From: Acanthaster planci
Taxonomy: Eukaryota; Echinodermata; Asteroidea; Valvatida; Acanthasteridae
Reading direction: 5' to 3'
Length of the DNA: 64,000 bases
Assembly (NCBI RefSeq): GCF_001949145.1
Contig: NW_019091489.1
Span: 417,912 to 481,911 of the forward strand
A program made the position numbers and the translations under genes. This document shows, piece after piece, positions 36,125-46,042 of the stretch; position 1 is the first letter of the stretch, and the number at the start of each line of letters is the position of its first letter. Below the pieces are notes generated by a model, which saw only the letters and a list, made by a program, of their open reading frames with translations, was not told the origin of the DNA and did no database searches.

Positions 36125-36529
36125 TCACAAATAGTGCACCAAATAAATTGCGCAGTAACTTAGTATTGTAATGCTCTCATTGAAAAGCATTATAAACGGG
36201 CTCAAAGGCCTCCAACCTACTTCACACCCGAGGGCCCTGGGTAGCCCGGAGAAGCGATCCACGGCATGGAGCATTGCCCCTGCACGGCGGAGTCGACCAT
36301 TGGCCAGACTTTCTGCTTTCTTGGACCAGGGTTTCTCCGGTTTAAATTTCAGTGGACGTTGCCGCCTCAATGCCTGTGTTTTCTCTCTTTTTGCATAGGC
36401 CCACCACTTTGCATTGGGGGGCCTGCTATACGGTGCCCCATGTTGGGAAGATTTGCCCAAGCTATATATTTTCTCCATTGGGCCGAGCATCCTGGAGAGA
36501 CCTCCCCCCATAAATAGGCAAACTCGCAA
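36125..36529 (-). CDS. Unknown basic protein, possibly Polinton-encoded
   Basis: A 134-residue minus frame rich in Arg and Lys, with the stretch ALRRQRPLKFKPEKPWSKKAE in the middle and a hydrophobic tail. The region is GC-richer than the rest of the element. I do not recognise the family. Its strand and position, directly downstream of the capsid gene, suggest a capsid-associated or DNA-condensing protein of the Polinton, but a cellular insert or chance frame is equally possible. Confidence 0.3.
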   Translation of the reverse strand: MRVCLFMGGGLSRMLGPMEKIYSLGKSSQHGAPYSRPPNAKWWAYAKREKTQALRRQRPLKFKPEKPWSKKAESLANGRLRRAGAMLHAVDRFSGLPRALGCEVGWRPLSPFIMLFNESITILSYCAIYLVHYL

Positions 36530-36672
36530 CGGTCGGACATATGATTACGATAGCTTCATATACAAACCGATATTCACTTTCTAGTAAATCTAGAAAGATC
36601 CCATTTTTCAACTATAAGAGCACAATACGGATTGTTATACATGCTCATTTATCTTAAACGAGATTTAATAAA

Positions 36673-37820
36673 CTAGACTTTTAAATTTTCTATTGTCAAC
36701 TGTGCATCCATTACCAAGAACACATACATGTAAAGCCGTCCGGCAGTTTCAGCTTCCCATTCCATCTGAATCAAAAAATATCTCCTCCTCCCAATGGCCT
36801 GCCAGACCCGTGGGCCAAATTATCATCAGAACTCCTAAAGTCCAGCCACAGGCCATATTTATCTTTCAAATAACCAGCCATGTCAACACCGGTCAAATTT
36901 AGATCTTTCACCACTACTCGCCAAGATTCAGTGTCAGAATTGCCGAAGAACTCGCAAATTTCATTCCAATGTTGGTATTCAAACAGGCCTTGCTTTTCGT
37001 GATATGCGGATTGTAGAATCGTTGCGGATTTTCAACTGTAGGATCTTTGAACAAAATTAAAACACCTTTCAAGTGTTTAATCGTTTGGTCAGTGTTCATA
37101 TTCCACAACGACTTGTTTACCGCTTGCTTTTTCCACGAATGGATCCTGTCAAACAGGTAGTACACATTGCCTTTGTGTTTGGAGCACAACGATTGAGCCA
37201 AATCGCGATTGGTCACGACTTTGTACTCCAATGTTAGATCTGAAATGGCATATTCCGCAGACATGTCGGTTGACTTGACCACTTTATCATGATTGTTGAA
37301 TGTCAACTGGTAAGTCAATGGTTCTGTCAAGCCTGATGGATAAAAAGGCCTGTGGTCCGTCAATAGAGGCACATCTATGGGAATTGTGTACTGGTTTTTA
37401 AAAGCGTCTGCAATCGCCTTGTCTTTACCGTCATTGGAGACATTGCTGGCATCCGCTGCGCCTAATCTCAATTTGGCCACACTCTCCCTTTCTAAACCAC
37501 AAGTAAGCTATATTTTTAGTCTGTCGTGGGCAACCAGTTGTCTTTAAAAAGTGAAAGACATCTGCATCGCGATAACTCACGATTTTGCAAACTGACTTTG
37601 AGTTCTGTAATTAGATTACTTGGACATTGTTATACACAGTTCTATTGTCACCTGATGCTCCATCTAGATCCAACTTGAAAGCCAACTTCGCAAACCATGC
37701 ACAGCAACATCGTCTATTCCGAATGCCGGAAACTTGACGTTTAGTGTGTGACCGGCTGCTGTGGTCCTCGGATTGTGCATAATGGTGACTTCGCATCTTT
37801 TGCCTTTGATAGCTCAAGGC
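36673..37820 (-). pseudogene. Polinton major capsid protein (double jelly-roll hexon type)
   Basis: The best-preserved frame is 36914-37480, with IPIDVPLLTDH, FYPSGLTEPLTYQLTFN, LTLEYKVV, KGVLILFKDP and RFYNPHI, the wording of Polinton/adintovirus hexon proteins. Upstream in another frame is RDADVFHFLKTTGCPR, then FAKLAFKLDLDG. Downstream, after a stop at 36914, other frames carry YGLWLDFRS, HGSGR and a VFLVMDAQLTIENLKV terminus ending at 36673. At least three frame breaks are needed to follow it, so it is dead. The family builds icosahedral capsids, implying a virus-like past for the element. The N-terminal start is not resolved. Confidence 0.8.
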
Positions 37821-37919
37821 ACTTTGAGTTGGCAGCTTGGGTTTATTTCTTTGTATATTGGCTAGCCATATCTTTTTATTATAAACTGTTTTATAATTTA
37901 AGAGTTTATAATTTAACAG

Positions 37920-39944
37920 TTATTTCAAAATCCTGAATATAAATGATAACACAATCAACGATACACCGGCCACAAAAAACATGTCTTTGCATTTTGTAAA
38001 TTGATCTCTCTTGTGGAACGTTTCGACTGTCATTTCTGCTAGCATGTTGCCAGTGTGATCTACATCGGCTCGCATGTCACCCAGCATACCCTAGATGTTA
38101 GTTTCATCAGCTCGTATTTCTGCTAACTGGTCTTTGATCTCTAAAAGCATGTCACCATTGTGGTCTATGTCGGCTCGCATATCACCAAGCATGCCTTTGA
38201 TGTTGCTTTCGTCAGCTCACATTTCTCCAAGATACTTTTATCGGCGCGCCGCGATCCGCTTCAATGCACTGCACGGCGCTGCACGGCGCCGCACTGCAGC
38301 CTCATGCAGCGCTGGTGGGGAACATGAATAACAATGATGTCATGGCTGAGCACACTTCATACACATGCTGTCTAAACATACAATCAACGCAGCATGCTAA
38401 TGTTTTTTAGATCAGATCAATAAAATAATTTTCTTAATGAAACCTTGCCCATTGGTGACAAACAGTAAGATGCATGCCTCAAAACTATGGTGAAAATAAA
38501 ACACAAAATGCCCCTGTACAAGAAATAAAGCAACCATGTTAGTTCTGGTTCCGTGTTTGATGCTTTTAATACTGGAATCTAGTAGGCTCAGTGAACAGTC
38601 ATTGATGTAAAAATGGACCTGGGCACACTGCCAAGATACATGTAAGAGAGGAGCCTGGGAACTTGCTGGAACACGCGATATCTACGTGGAGCCTGTGTCT
38701 TCAGCCTAGGATATCGGCTTATAAAGCACTCATAGGTTAATGTGCACATGACCGGGATTGCCTAAGCGTTGATAGGCCAATTTTGGTGGGAAGTGGAAAA
38801 CATGCATATACGCAGGGCTAACGACGCACAGCCCTGCGTATAAAGTATCTCACAGACAGTTGTTTGTCCGGTTCTTACGTTGCCATGCAAACTTGAATCC
38901 GATGATCAAGCACATAAATCTCTTAACATCCGAGCTCGTATTACACATTTTCCCTCACAGGAATGAGCACAATTCAGTCGGGACTTGCAAATTTTGCTCG
39001 TCTAAACTGGAGTCAACTATTTTTGACTCTCTCAAATTGGCCCTGTGTGTTCTAAGCAATAAGGAGGTTGTCGAATGCACAGAATAACCTCCCAGTGGGT
39101 ACAGGTATTGGGTCGAATTGCCCGGAAGAAAAGCAAACTGACTCGTTATCCATGGAAATGCAATTCATGATTTAATTTTAATGCATCTATTTTATGTGTT
39201 TTAAAAACAAATTTATATTCAGCGAAATAAAGACACTTTAGAAGCGCAAAAAATAGCAGTGGAGTATGTTGGAAAATCACACAAAAGTCCTAGTTGATGT
39301 CAGGGTGCATTGGAGTGGAGAAATCACGTATAGCTCGCTACATGTATGCAACTGACATGTTTAGATCCCGCCCCGATACGAACACATACATTGCACAGAA
39401 TAGGGACTGCGAGCCAGACTAAAGCCTGAGATTCCCCAGCAGCAACAGAAAATGGGCAGCACTGTAATACAGGTACGTAAAACTTTTCCGAATGCCAGGT
39501 TGATGTCAGGAACACAAGGTAAACATACATTGTATTTTTAAAAGGGGGGACAACGCTGACAAGAAAGATGGAGCACATTGCAAAGCACAGCCACTGAACT
39601 TTCCCTGTTCCCCCAAAAACCCAATGTCAGGTCAGTGGCATTTATTGTTGAGTGACAGTAAATGAGGTAATCTTTTTAGGCGGTTGAGTCACACCGACAA
39701 CTAATCTTCAAAGCTCGCTGCGTATGTGCTGTTCACTTTATTAACATAATGCCACCAACACAATAGCTTATCCTTAATAAGCTATGGCCTGAGCTAGACC
39801 GCCGCACCACGCCGCGCTCACCTAGATCGTCCAAGGGAATAATAATCCGCCACAAAGTCGCCGCCTTGCACCTTGGCGCGCCGAGTAACTGAATTTGGAT
39901 GCTACCCCTAACTGGTCTTTGATCTCTAAAAGTTCTTGCTCCAT
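37920..39944 (-). pseudogene. Polinton small coiled-coil membrane protein, split by an insertion
   Basis: The start codon is at 39942-39944 (MEQELLEIKDQL), and the rest resumes from about 38235 down to the stop at 37920-37922. The body has two repeats of about 38 residues built on RADE, then NI, then GMLGDMRADxDH and a GxMLxE end, joined by an LLEIKDQLAEI coil. The terminus FFVAGVSLIVLSFIFRILK is one membrane span. Two in-frame stops (TGA near 38215 and TAG near 38091) and a 1.6-kb insert at 38241-39884 inactivate it. Small coiled-coil plus TM proteins are known in Polintons but their role is unclear. Assignment to the element rests on position next to capsid and integrase genes. Confidence 0.65.
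38241..39884. mobile_element. 1.64-kb insert with TCGGCGCGCC inverted ends
   Basis: TCGGCGCGCC at 38241-38250 and its exact inverse GGCGCGCCGA at 39875-39884 bound this segment, which interrupts the coiled-coil membrane protein gene. Both ends are GC-rich while the middle (38340-39700) is AT-rich with no recognisable gene. No target-site duplication was seen at the borders, and some host-gene sequence is missing. It is probably a non-autonomous DNA transposon, but a deletion/rearrangement product is possible. Confidence 0.6.
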
Positions 39945-39970
39945 TTAAACTAAAACGTTTATAAAATAAA

Positions 39971-40389
39971 ATGGCGACTGCTTTAATGATTGTAGGAGGA
40001 GCTATAGTCAATGCGGTGGCATTTACTGGGTCCAATTTTCTATTTAGCAGTTTGTCTCAAAAACGAGTAGATGAAGAACGAAAGCGACATGACCTTGCGT
40101 TGGAACAACTGGCGCAAGCCAAACAGACCTCAGAACAAAATCGTGTTCATCTGTTGGACTTTTTAAATGAACGCATAAGGCAAGAACGTGCGAGTCAATG
40201 CGAGTTTACTGACGTAGACGAAGCATTGCATGCTTATTCAGAATTGACTGGTAAACACGTGTTGCCTTTGCCGCCAAGTCCAAGTTGTCAGATTTGTATG
40301 TGCTTTCGGAAGATCAGAAAGTCAGAGAGCTTGTGTGGATTCTAGGAGGAACTGCGTTAGTTGGTTTTTTGGTGTATCGGTATGTTTAA
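39971..40389 (+). pseudogene. Polinton small TM protein, PX-like (one frameshift)
   Basis: It begins MATALMIVGGAIVNAVAF, a hydrophobic N-terminal segment, followed by a coiled coil with DEERKRHDLALEQLAQA and LLDFLNERIRQE and a DVDEALHAY motif. Near 40278 the frame shifts by one base. The continuing frame gives LSDLYVLSEDQK and a C-terminal hydrophobic span with GGTALVGFLVYRYV, ending at 40389. This combination is typical of a gene found next to the integrase in invertebrate Polintons. Its start codon is only 26 bp from the divergent start at 39944, so both probably shared a promoter. Function is unknown; a virion or membrane role is inferred. Confidence 0.7.
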
Positions 40390-40400
40390 CTTTATTTAAA

Positions 40401-41425
40401 ATGGAGAAAGAATTTTCAAAATTGTTTTATAGTCTGCAAGGCTATTGGAAAGGCGAAAGTGCCATAGAGTAGTTGCATAAAAAGATGGGCACAGATAAAA
40501 GCACGGTAAGAAGTTGGTTAAAGAAACAAGCTATTTGGCAAATTTATTTACCAGCTCCTGGATATTGGATATATACCCAGGCCAACTACTTTAAAAAAAG
40601 AATTGGTAGAACCCAACTACTCACATCAGATGGATGTGTTGTATTTACCTTGGGACCGAGTTAAAAGAAAAATGTACAAGTACGCATTAATTGTGGTCGA
40701 CGTGGCTTCGAGATATAAAGAAGCAGAACTTTTAATGAGTAAAACAGCTGAACAAGTGTTAGAAGCAATAAAATGGATTTATAAAGGATCTCTGTTGACT
40801 TGGCCTAAATTTGCGATGGTAGACTCGGGATTGGCGAGTTTAAGAAAATGCTCGTTTGTAAAAAATAAGGTTGAAATTCAAGTGGGTGAACCTGGTGTTC
40901 ATCGATCTCAGGGAATAGTAGAAAGATTTAACAGAACTTTAGCCGAATGATATCTGGACATCAATACTCGCAAGAAATGTTACATGTTGGTGAATGCAAT
41001 GTAGAATGGATCACAAGATTGCCCCAGGTTATAAAAGCGCTAAATGAAGAAAAGACTAGGTTAATCGACAAAGTGCCCGAGGAAGCTATCAAACAAGACC
41101 TAGTAAAACAAAAGCCATCTGTTCCCGTCCCCAAAAGAAGAGAGATAGAACTACCTTCGGACGCTGTCGTGCGGTACCTATATTACCCCGGTGAACAGGA
41201 AGGCGGTACCGTTAAAAGAGCGACCAATGCTGTTTGGAGCGTCTACATTTATCAAGTGGAAAAGTGCATGAGTCAGTTTAAGCGGGTTAACGGTAAAAAG
41301 ATGAAAACGGGTCCTACTTTATATTATTTACTTGGGGTCCCAAGCGTTCTTTTGTCAGAGAAGAGCTTCAACTGGTGCTAGAGGACACTGCATTACCACC
41401 TAAGGAGCAGGCAAAGGTGTCATAA
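40401..41425 (+). pseudogene. Polinton integrase (retroviral-like DDE family)
   Basis: It starts MEKEFSKLFY with GYWKGESAI, has a TAG stop at about codon 24, then a helix-turn-helix-like KSTVRSWLKKQAIWQIYLPAP. The catalytic core shows ALIVVDVASRYKEAE (first Asp, near 40700), AMVDSG (second Asp, near 40823) and GIVERFNRTLAE (Glu, near 40920); the spacing between the second Asp and Glu is about 32 residues. The C-terminal chromodomain-like region has AVVRYLYYPGEQEGGT and ends after REELQLVLED at 41425. Frameshifts near 40600, 40948 and 41330 inactivate it. The family joins Polinton ends to target DNA with 6-bp duplications. The 3' end overlaps the convergent polymerase gene by about 58 bp. Confidence 0.85.
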
Positions 41426-44395
41426 TTTTGCTGTTTTCCATTGTTAAGTTTAACACTGTTAAGTTTAGTTGCGTAAAAATCAAGTTGACTTTTTTCTTTA
41501 TTTTTGCAATCGGAGGTACATGTATATACCCATTCGTAAATGAGTGCATCACATAGTTCTTTTGACTTGATTTCTTCAAACCTAGAACCGGGTTCTGCTT
41601 TTAAAGTTTGTTTGGCTTTAAAAAGGTCAGTAGCTTTAAATCCTTTTATAGTTGTTTTATAATGACCGTAAGCCAATGTGTCAATGCCATTCGTTTTAAA
41701 CAGGTAACGCTTTGTGTCTAAAGGTGAAAGACTCAGTTTGTTTTGACTAATCGTGAAAATTTGATGATTGCCTAATCTTATCAACTGCTGCTTGAGAAAG
41801 GTTTGAACTGCTTCAAACAAACACCGTTTATAAGTTTCGTGACGCACTTTCTTTTTAATCACGACTTTAGTTACCCCTTTGGCAATCTTCAAATTTTGAT
41901 CTTCCGTTGAAATCGAATACATTTCAGGACGTATGCAAACGACTTCTTTCACCAGTCGGCCACCAAATTCGTCTTTCATTTTGCCAGTGATTTCTTTGTT
42001 TTTAGGGTCGTAAAGCGCATGTGTGGGCGGGTAGTTAGAAAAATGGAATAGGTCACTTATTTGTTGCAGATCTCGATTGAAGTCACTGGTTTGAAGGAGT
42101 AAGCTGTCGGTGTCAGTATACAAAAGACAAATGTCGTTGCCAAAGTCTGCTTTCAACGTATTGTAATAGAAATCATACATTAACGTTATAGACAAATCAA
42201 CCACACTTACACGCAATAAACTCGATGACTGAGAGATTGCACTCTGGGAATGGCATGGTCGATTTGTAGTGAGGTTTAGAAACCAACTTTTTGTACTGTT
42301 CGGCGTCCTGTAAGTCTCTAAGCAGGTGTCCATTGATTCGGTCTCTCACGTTGTCCATCGTTTTGCCAAAGACCGAGTTGTTCATCAGTTTGAAGAAATT
42401 CTTCGCAAAATCAGATGTGATGAAATTCTCGGTGTTTTTAGCGATGACTTTAATTTGTTTTCTGTTTAACGCACGGGCACCCTGCATGATTAAATGAGCA
42501 TGTTTGAATGGGTGTTTGCTTAAGTACGACTCGGAGTTTGAGATTACAGTTGGCATGCACTGGCCCCCTGTACTTACCCGTGACGTGACAGTAATCGTGG
42601 ACTTTTCTAAACTTGTTGATGGGTCTCTTATAACTCATACAGATGTAGTAGGTGTAGCAGCGGTCGTTTTTGAAACTAAAATCTATCTTTTGGGATTCGG
42701 CTTTTGGCTCGGCTGGGATAGGACATTGACACTGCGATTCTTTGGTTGGATAGATACACTTTTTCACAGATCCAACATTTGTTGCATTTGTCATGGTGTT
42801 TCTGTAGCTCAGGCAACCAAACGAGAGGCTTTGGATCGGCCAACGTTTCGTTAATTGTTTTCGTTTCTCTAGATAGCGATTTTACAAAATGAGTGGCTGC
42901 ATCGGTTTGTTTTGTGACTCATACATACCCCGTCGCAACCTACGACAGCATAAGAGTAGCTGCACAGCTTGTGATGTTGCATTCTAATCATGTTGGCTTG
43001 TGCGGGTGCGAGAGTTTCTAAAACAGATTAAAAATACTCAGAGATAACAAACAGGGCATTTTCAAATTTGAGAATGTTTTTGCCTTTTTCAGGGAGTACA
43101 ACTTTGGAATGTGCTGCGTTTATACCTTGACAGTCTTCTTTGTGGTTGTCTCATCTTTGTTGTGTTTGAAAGTGACACATACAATCTAAGCAATAATATT
43201 TCTGACCATTGTGATTGTTAACACTGCCCATCAACCCAGAGAAATTTTTAATCCAACAAAAATGGGCTTTTTCACCTTGGTTAAAATAAAGTAAGTTGAT
43301 GCGTTTACCTACAGCTTCGGTCTTGTGAAGTATAAACACACCGTCTTTTCTGGTGTAACCAAAAACGTTTAACACCAAGTTGTTTTGAGCTTCAATGTGT
43401 GAAATCTGCGGAAGTGGCATAGGAAAGTCCATGTTTGTGAAATTTAAACCATCTGCTGTTGTACACATTGAAGTCCTTTCGTTGTTTATTTTATAATCTG
43501 GATTGCTTTCGAGTTGATTTTTAACGTTGTCACTATAGAGACCCTTGGCAGCTCTTATTGCCCAGCGTATGCACTGTTGATCTTTTTTGTTTTGAATGTT
43601 AATGATTGCAGTTTTAACTGCCAATTCTTTAGGAAGTGGAATGTAAGATGCTCCTACTGGATTAAAGCGTGCCATGTTGATATAAAGCATGATAACTTTA
43701 TCAAACACCCAGCCAGAGCCTCGTTGGTATGAGCTTTGACATCTTCCATTTGTTTTTCTCTTTGTTTTTCTAAAGCATTTTTGACCTCTCGTTTGGTAAA
43801 CACCGTGATATTTTTACTCATAAACGTAAAAACACCAACTTTGGTTTCCGCTTCAGGCCTGTCTATTAAACTGAACCTTGATCGCGGTTTGCAACTTGTA
43901 TGTTCTTATCTCGCAAAATTCATCCAATGCTTTCTTTTTGTTGTAACTTTTGTAAAAATCAAAAAAGTGTAAAAAGTTGTCTGCAAAGAAACTAAGCTTC
44001 AATTCCCAATTTCTGTAGTTACCTTGAAAGCATCGGACCTTTTGGATGTCTGCCTCTGCAATCACTTCTGGGCGGGTAAAGGCTTTAATCGCATCAATGA
44101 GATCTTTCCACAAGATGTTACCATTTGCATCAGTGGCAGTAAAGGGTATGTCGTTATCTTGCACTACCTGTAAGAGCTGACGATACTTTTTGCGCTGTAG
44201 GTTTCTGAATGAACGCTGGCTCTCTTGGATTGCATATACGAGCTCTGGTTTTGTATTTTGGCGATGGTGAGTTGGAGGTAATAATATGTTGTGTCACTTG
44301 ACAAAGTCGGATAAAAATGATTTTTTAATTCGATTAAAGCCTGATAATACAGGACGCTGTTGTGATCTGGTTTGATTATCTCTGTTCATGTTCAT
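41368..44395 (-). pseudogene. Polinton protein-primed DNA polymerase B
   Basis: About 3.0 kb, equivalent to roughly 1000 codons (family usually 1000-1300), now in five or more frames. From the start at 44395 come an Arg/Gln-rich leader, LSFFADNFLHFFDF and KALDEF (43853-44164), then GASYIPLPKELAVKTAIINI and YCLDCMCHF (43151-43708). Next are HDYCHVTGKYRGPVH (42450-42794), FFKLMNNSVFGKTMDN (polymerase motif B, near 42370) and LLYTDTDSLLLQT (motif C aspartates, near 42110) with GKMKDEFGG. The enzyme copies the element from a protein primer at its ends. Stops and frameshifts between blocks make it inactive. It is convergent with the integrase. Confidence 0.88.
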
Positions 44396-44400
44396 ATTTT

Positions 44401-45202
44401 TATATAATTAAGTAAAATTTTTTTTTATTTTTCTCAAACCCCATTGTCCATTTTAGAAGGGTGTTTTTTTCTTTTCCCTCAAGCCACCAAGTCTCCCAGA
44501 TATCCAAAGTATGCAACAAAGATTTTTATACGAGAGTGAGAACCTCTTTTCATTTTTTCCGAGGTGGGAGAGGGCCCGAGAAAGGGGTGAGGAGGGGTCG
44601 GGTAGGTATACAGGGGAAAAGTTGCTATACTACTCCATTATGGAACAGTAGGGTTCCCACTGTGTTCTCTGTGTGCTCTACCAGGGAATGGTAGTGTTCC
44701 ACAGAGCAGATTTGTTATCAAATGACAATTTCTCTAGTTTCTTAGAATGTGTAATTTTTACTGAAGTGTGATGCTTGCGGTGCTGAATACAAAAGCAGTA
44801 TTAGGTTCAGTGTAGTTTTTCTTTTGCAATGTAATCTGGAAAAAATGCAAAGTATTCCGTCAACGAATAATTGTCAAGTCTGGGAACAAGGAAGCTTGCC
44901 TTAATAATGATTTAATAATGATTCCGTCAGCATCAAATGCTCCAGTCTAGTGAATCGTGTGTAGTACTGCAGTACCTGCGGTTTGATTCAAATTTGAAGA
45001 TATATTTTTGGAAATGTTTGCACATATAATATCCCAAGATTTACTGAACTTTAATTAGTATGATATCAGGGCAAAAGTCTTGCTTCGACATAAACAAGGA
45101 CACTGTAAGTTTACTTACGGAGAATACCCCGTACGAAGGCAAAAGCATTAAGGACTGCAAATGGAAAAAACAAGACTTGTGTGCTCAGCACTCGTTGACA
45201 GC
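44401..45202. other. Probable right end of the Polinton, then intron
   Basis: T-rich sequence (44411-44440) followed by G-rich AGGTGGGAGAGGG-type sequence resembles the composition at 53260-53450 beside the other Polinton-like island, including the shared TTTTTCTCAAA phrase. GGAACAGTAGGGTTCC at 44642-44657 and a related GGGAATGGTAGTGTTCC near 44684-44700 foreshadow the dyad array at 45203. No gene is seen. Confidence 0.4.
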
Positions 45203-45371
45203 GTTCCGAAAAGGAACACACACATTCCCTGATATTAGTGTTCCCAAAAATGGAAGGTTCTGTTTGGGAACGGCGCATGTTCCAAACTGGAACAAGGCTT
45301 GTTCCAAGTGGGAAAGTCATTGTTCCCATCGGGAACATCCCCTGTTCCCAAAAGGAACGTTCCAAGCGTTC
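45203..45371. repeat. Array of GTTCC-N5-GGAAC dyads
   Basis: At least five short dyads of GTTCC/GTTCT and GGAAC pentamers about five bases apart occur within 170 bp: GTTCCGAAAAGGAAC (45203), GTTCTGTTTGGGAAC (about 45258), GTTCCAAACTGGAAC (about 45279), GTTCCCATCGGGAAC (about 45322) and GTTCCCAAAAGGAAC (about 45343), with half-sites between and after. The inner five bases vary while the pentamers are kept. It could be a binding-site cluster, a decayed palindromic repeat, or part of a transposon end. It sits in the intron 545 bp upstream of exon 45916. Confidence 0.75.
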
Positions 45372-45915
45372 CGACTTTTGAGACGCTCCCTAAATTTGCA
45401 TTTCAACATCACATGTCCCATTAAAGCGTGATTAATTGTAGTATGTACTGCTTTGCGGAATTCTCCTGCCAAATTGGACAGTCAAATGGTGCGTGCAGGT
45501 AAGAAGTATCGGTATCTTTAGCGGGTTAGAGCCTTAGTTAAATATTAAAGCTTATGAATATTTCTGTTCACAAATTCTCAAAAAGCATAGTGCTGAATAC
45601 TCTGTGAATATTGTTAAGTCAAGTTTGTGAAAGGTAAAACTCTTCATATTAATATGCTTGTTTATATCTAAGGGCTACCAATGCATAGGGTCATTTCATA
45701 AAATTATTTTAAACTGTCTAGATGGTGATTCTAAAGTACCTGTGTATGTGTACATACGTGCATATAACAACAATCTGAACTGGGTTGTTTTTTTAACTGA
45801 TGGAAAAATGAAAATATGATTTTTCTTTGATACAGATCTCTTCTCAGTGAAAAAGGAAATACTTATTGTTTATAGAAGCTTGGTGTAAAAATATCTTGCC
45901 TCTGTGTTGACACAG

Positions 45916-46042
45916 AATACAAGATTCTCGTTGCAACTGGGAGAAGTTGCCCCTACAGTGCTGGTAGGAAGTTCATCATCAGTGACATCAGGTGTTGTGG
46001 GATCGTATCCAACAGGAATACCTACTAATATACATATAACAG
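45916..46042 (+). CDS. DCAF17 homologue, exon 7 in window
   Basis: The acceptor is TGTTGACACAG and the donor is GTACTC (weaker than the others). The exon is phase 0 at the start and leaves one base at the end. The 42 codons include LQLGEVAPTVLVG and, at the end, YPTGIPTNIHIT, which aligns with APFGIPCNIKIT of vertebrate DCAF17. A Ser/Val-rich stretch between them is longer than in vertebrates. The next exon completes the split codon as GAG. Confidence 0.85.

Larger units (their letters stand above)
36100..44400. mobile_element. Polinton/Maverick (adintovirus-like) element, decayed
   Basis: A block of five or six virus-like genes: major capsid protein (-), small coiled-coil membrane protein (-), small TM protein (+), integrase (+) and protein-primed DNA polymerase B (-), possibly with an unknown basic protein (-) at the left. 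This gene set defines Polinton/Maverick elements. No packaging ATPase or adenain-type protease was found, and at about 8.3 kb it is half the usual length, so the left part is deleted. Every long gene is broken. The right end is probably in the T-rich CTCAAACC sequence after 44400; terminal repeats were not paired. It lies in the DCAF17 intron between 35894 and 45916. Confidence 0.85.

Noticed and set aside
38841-39087. 75-residue frame inside the TCGGCGCGCC-bounded insert
   Set aside because: Considered as a transposase piece, but it has no DDE or helix-turn-helix pattern and no continuation.
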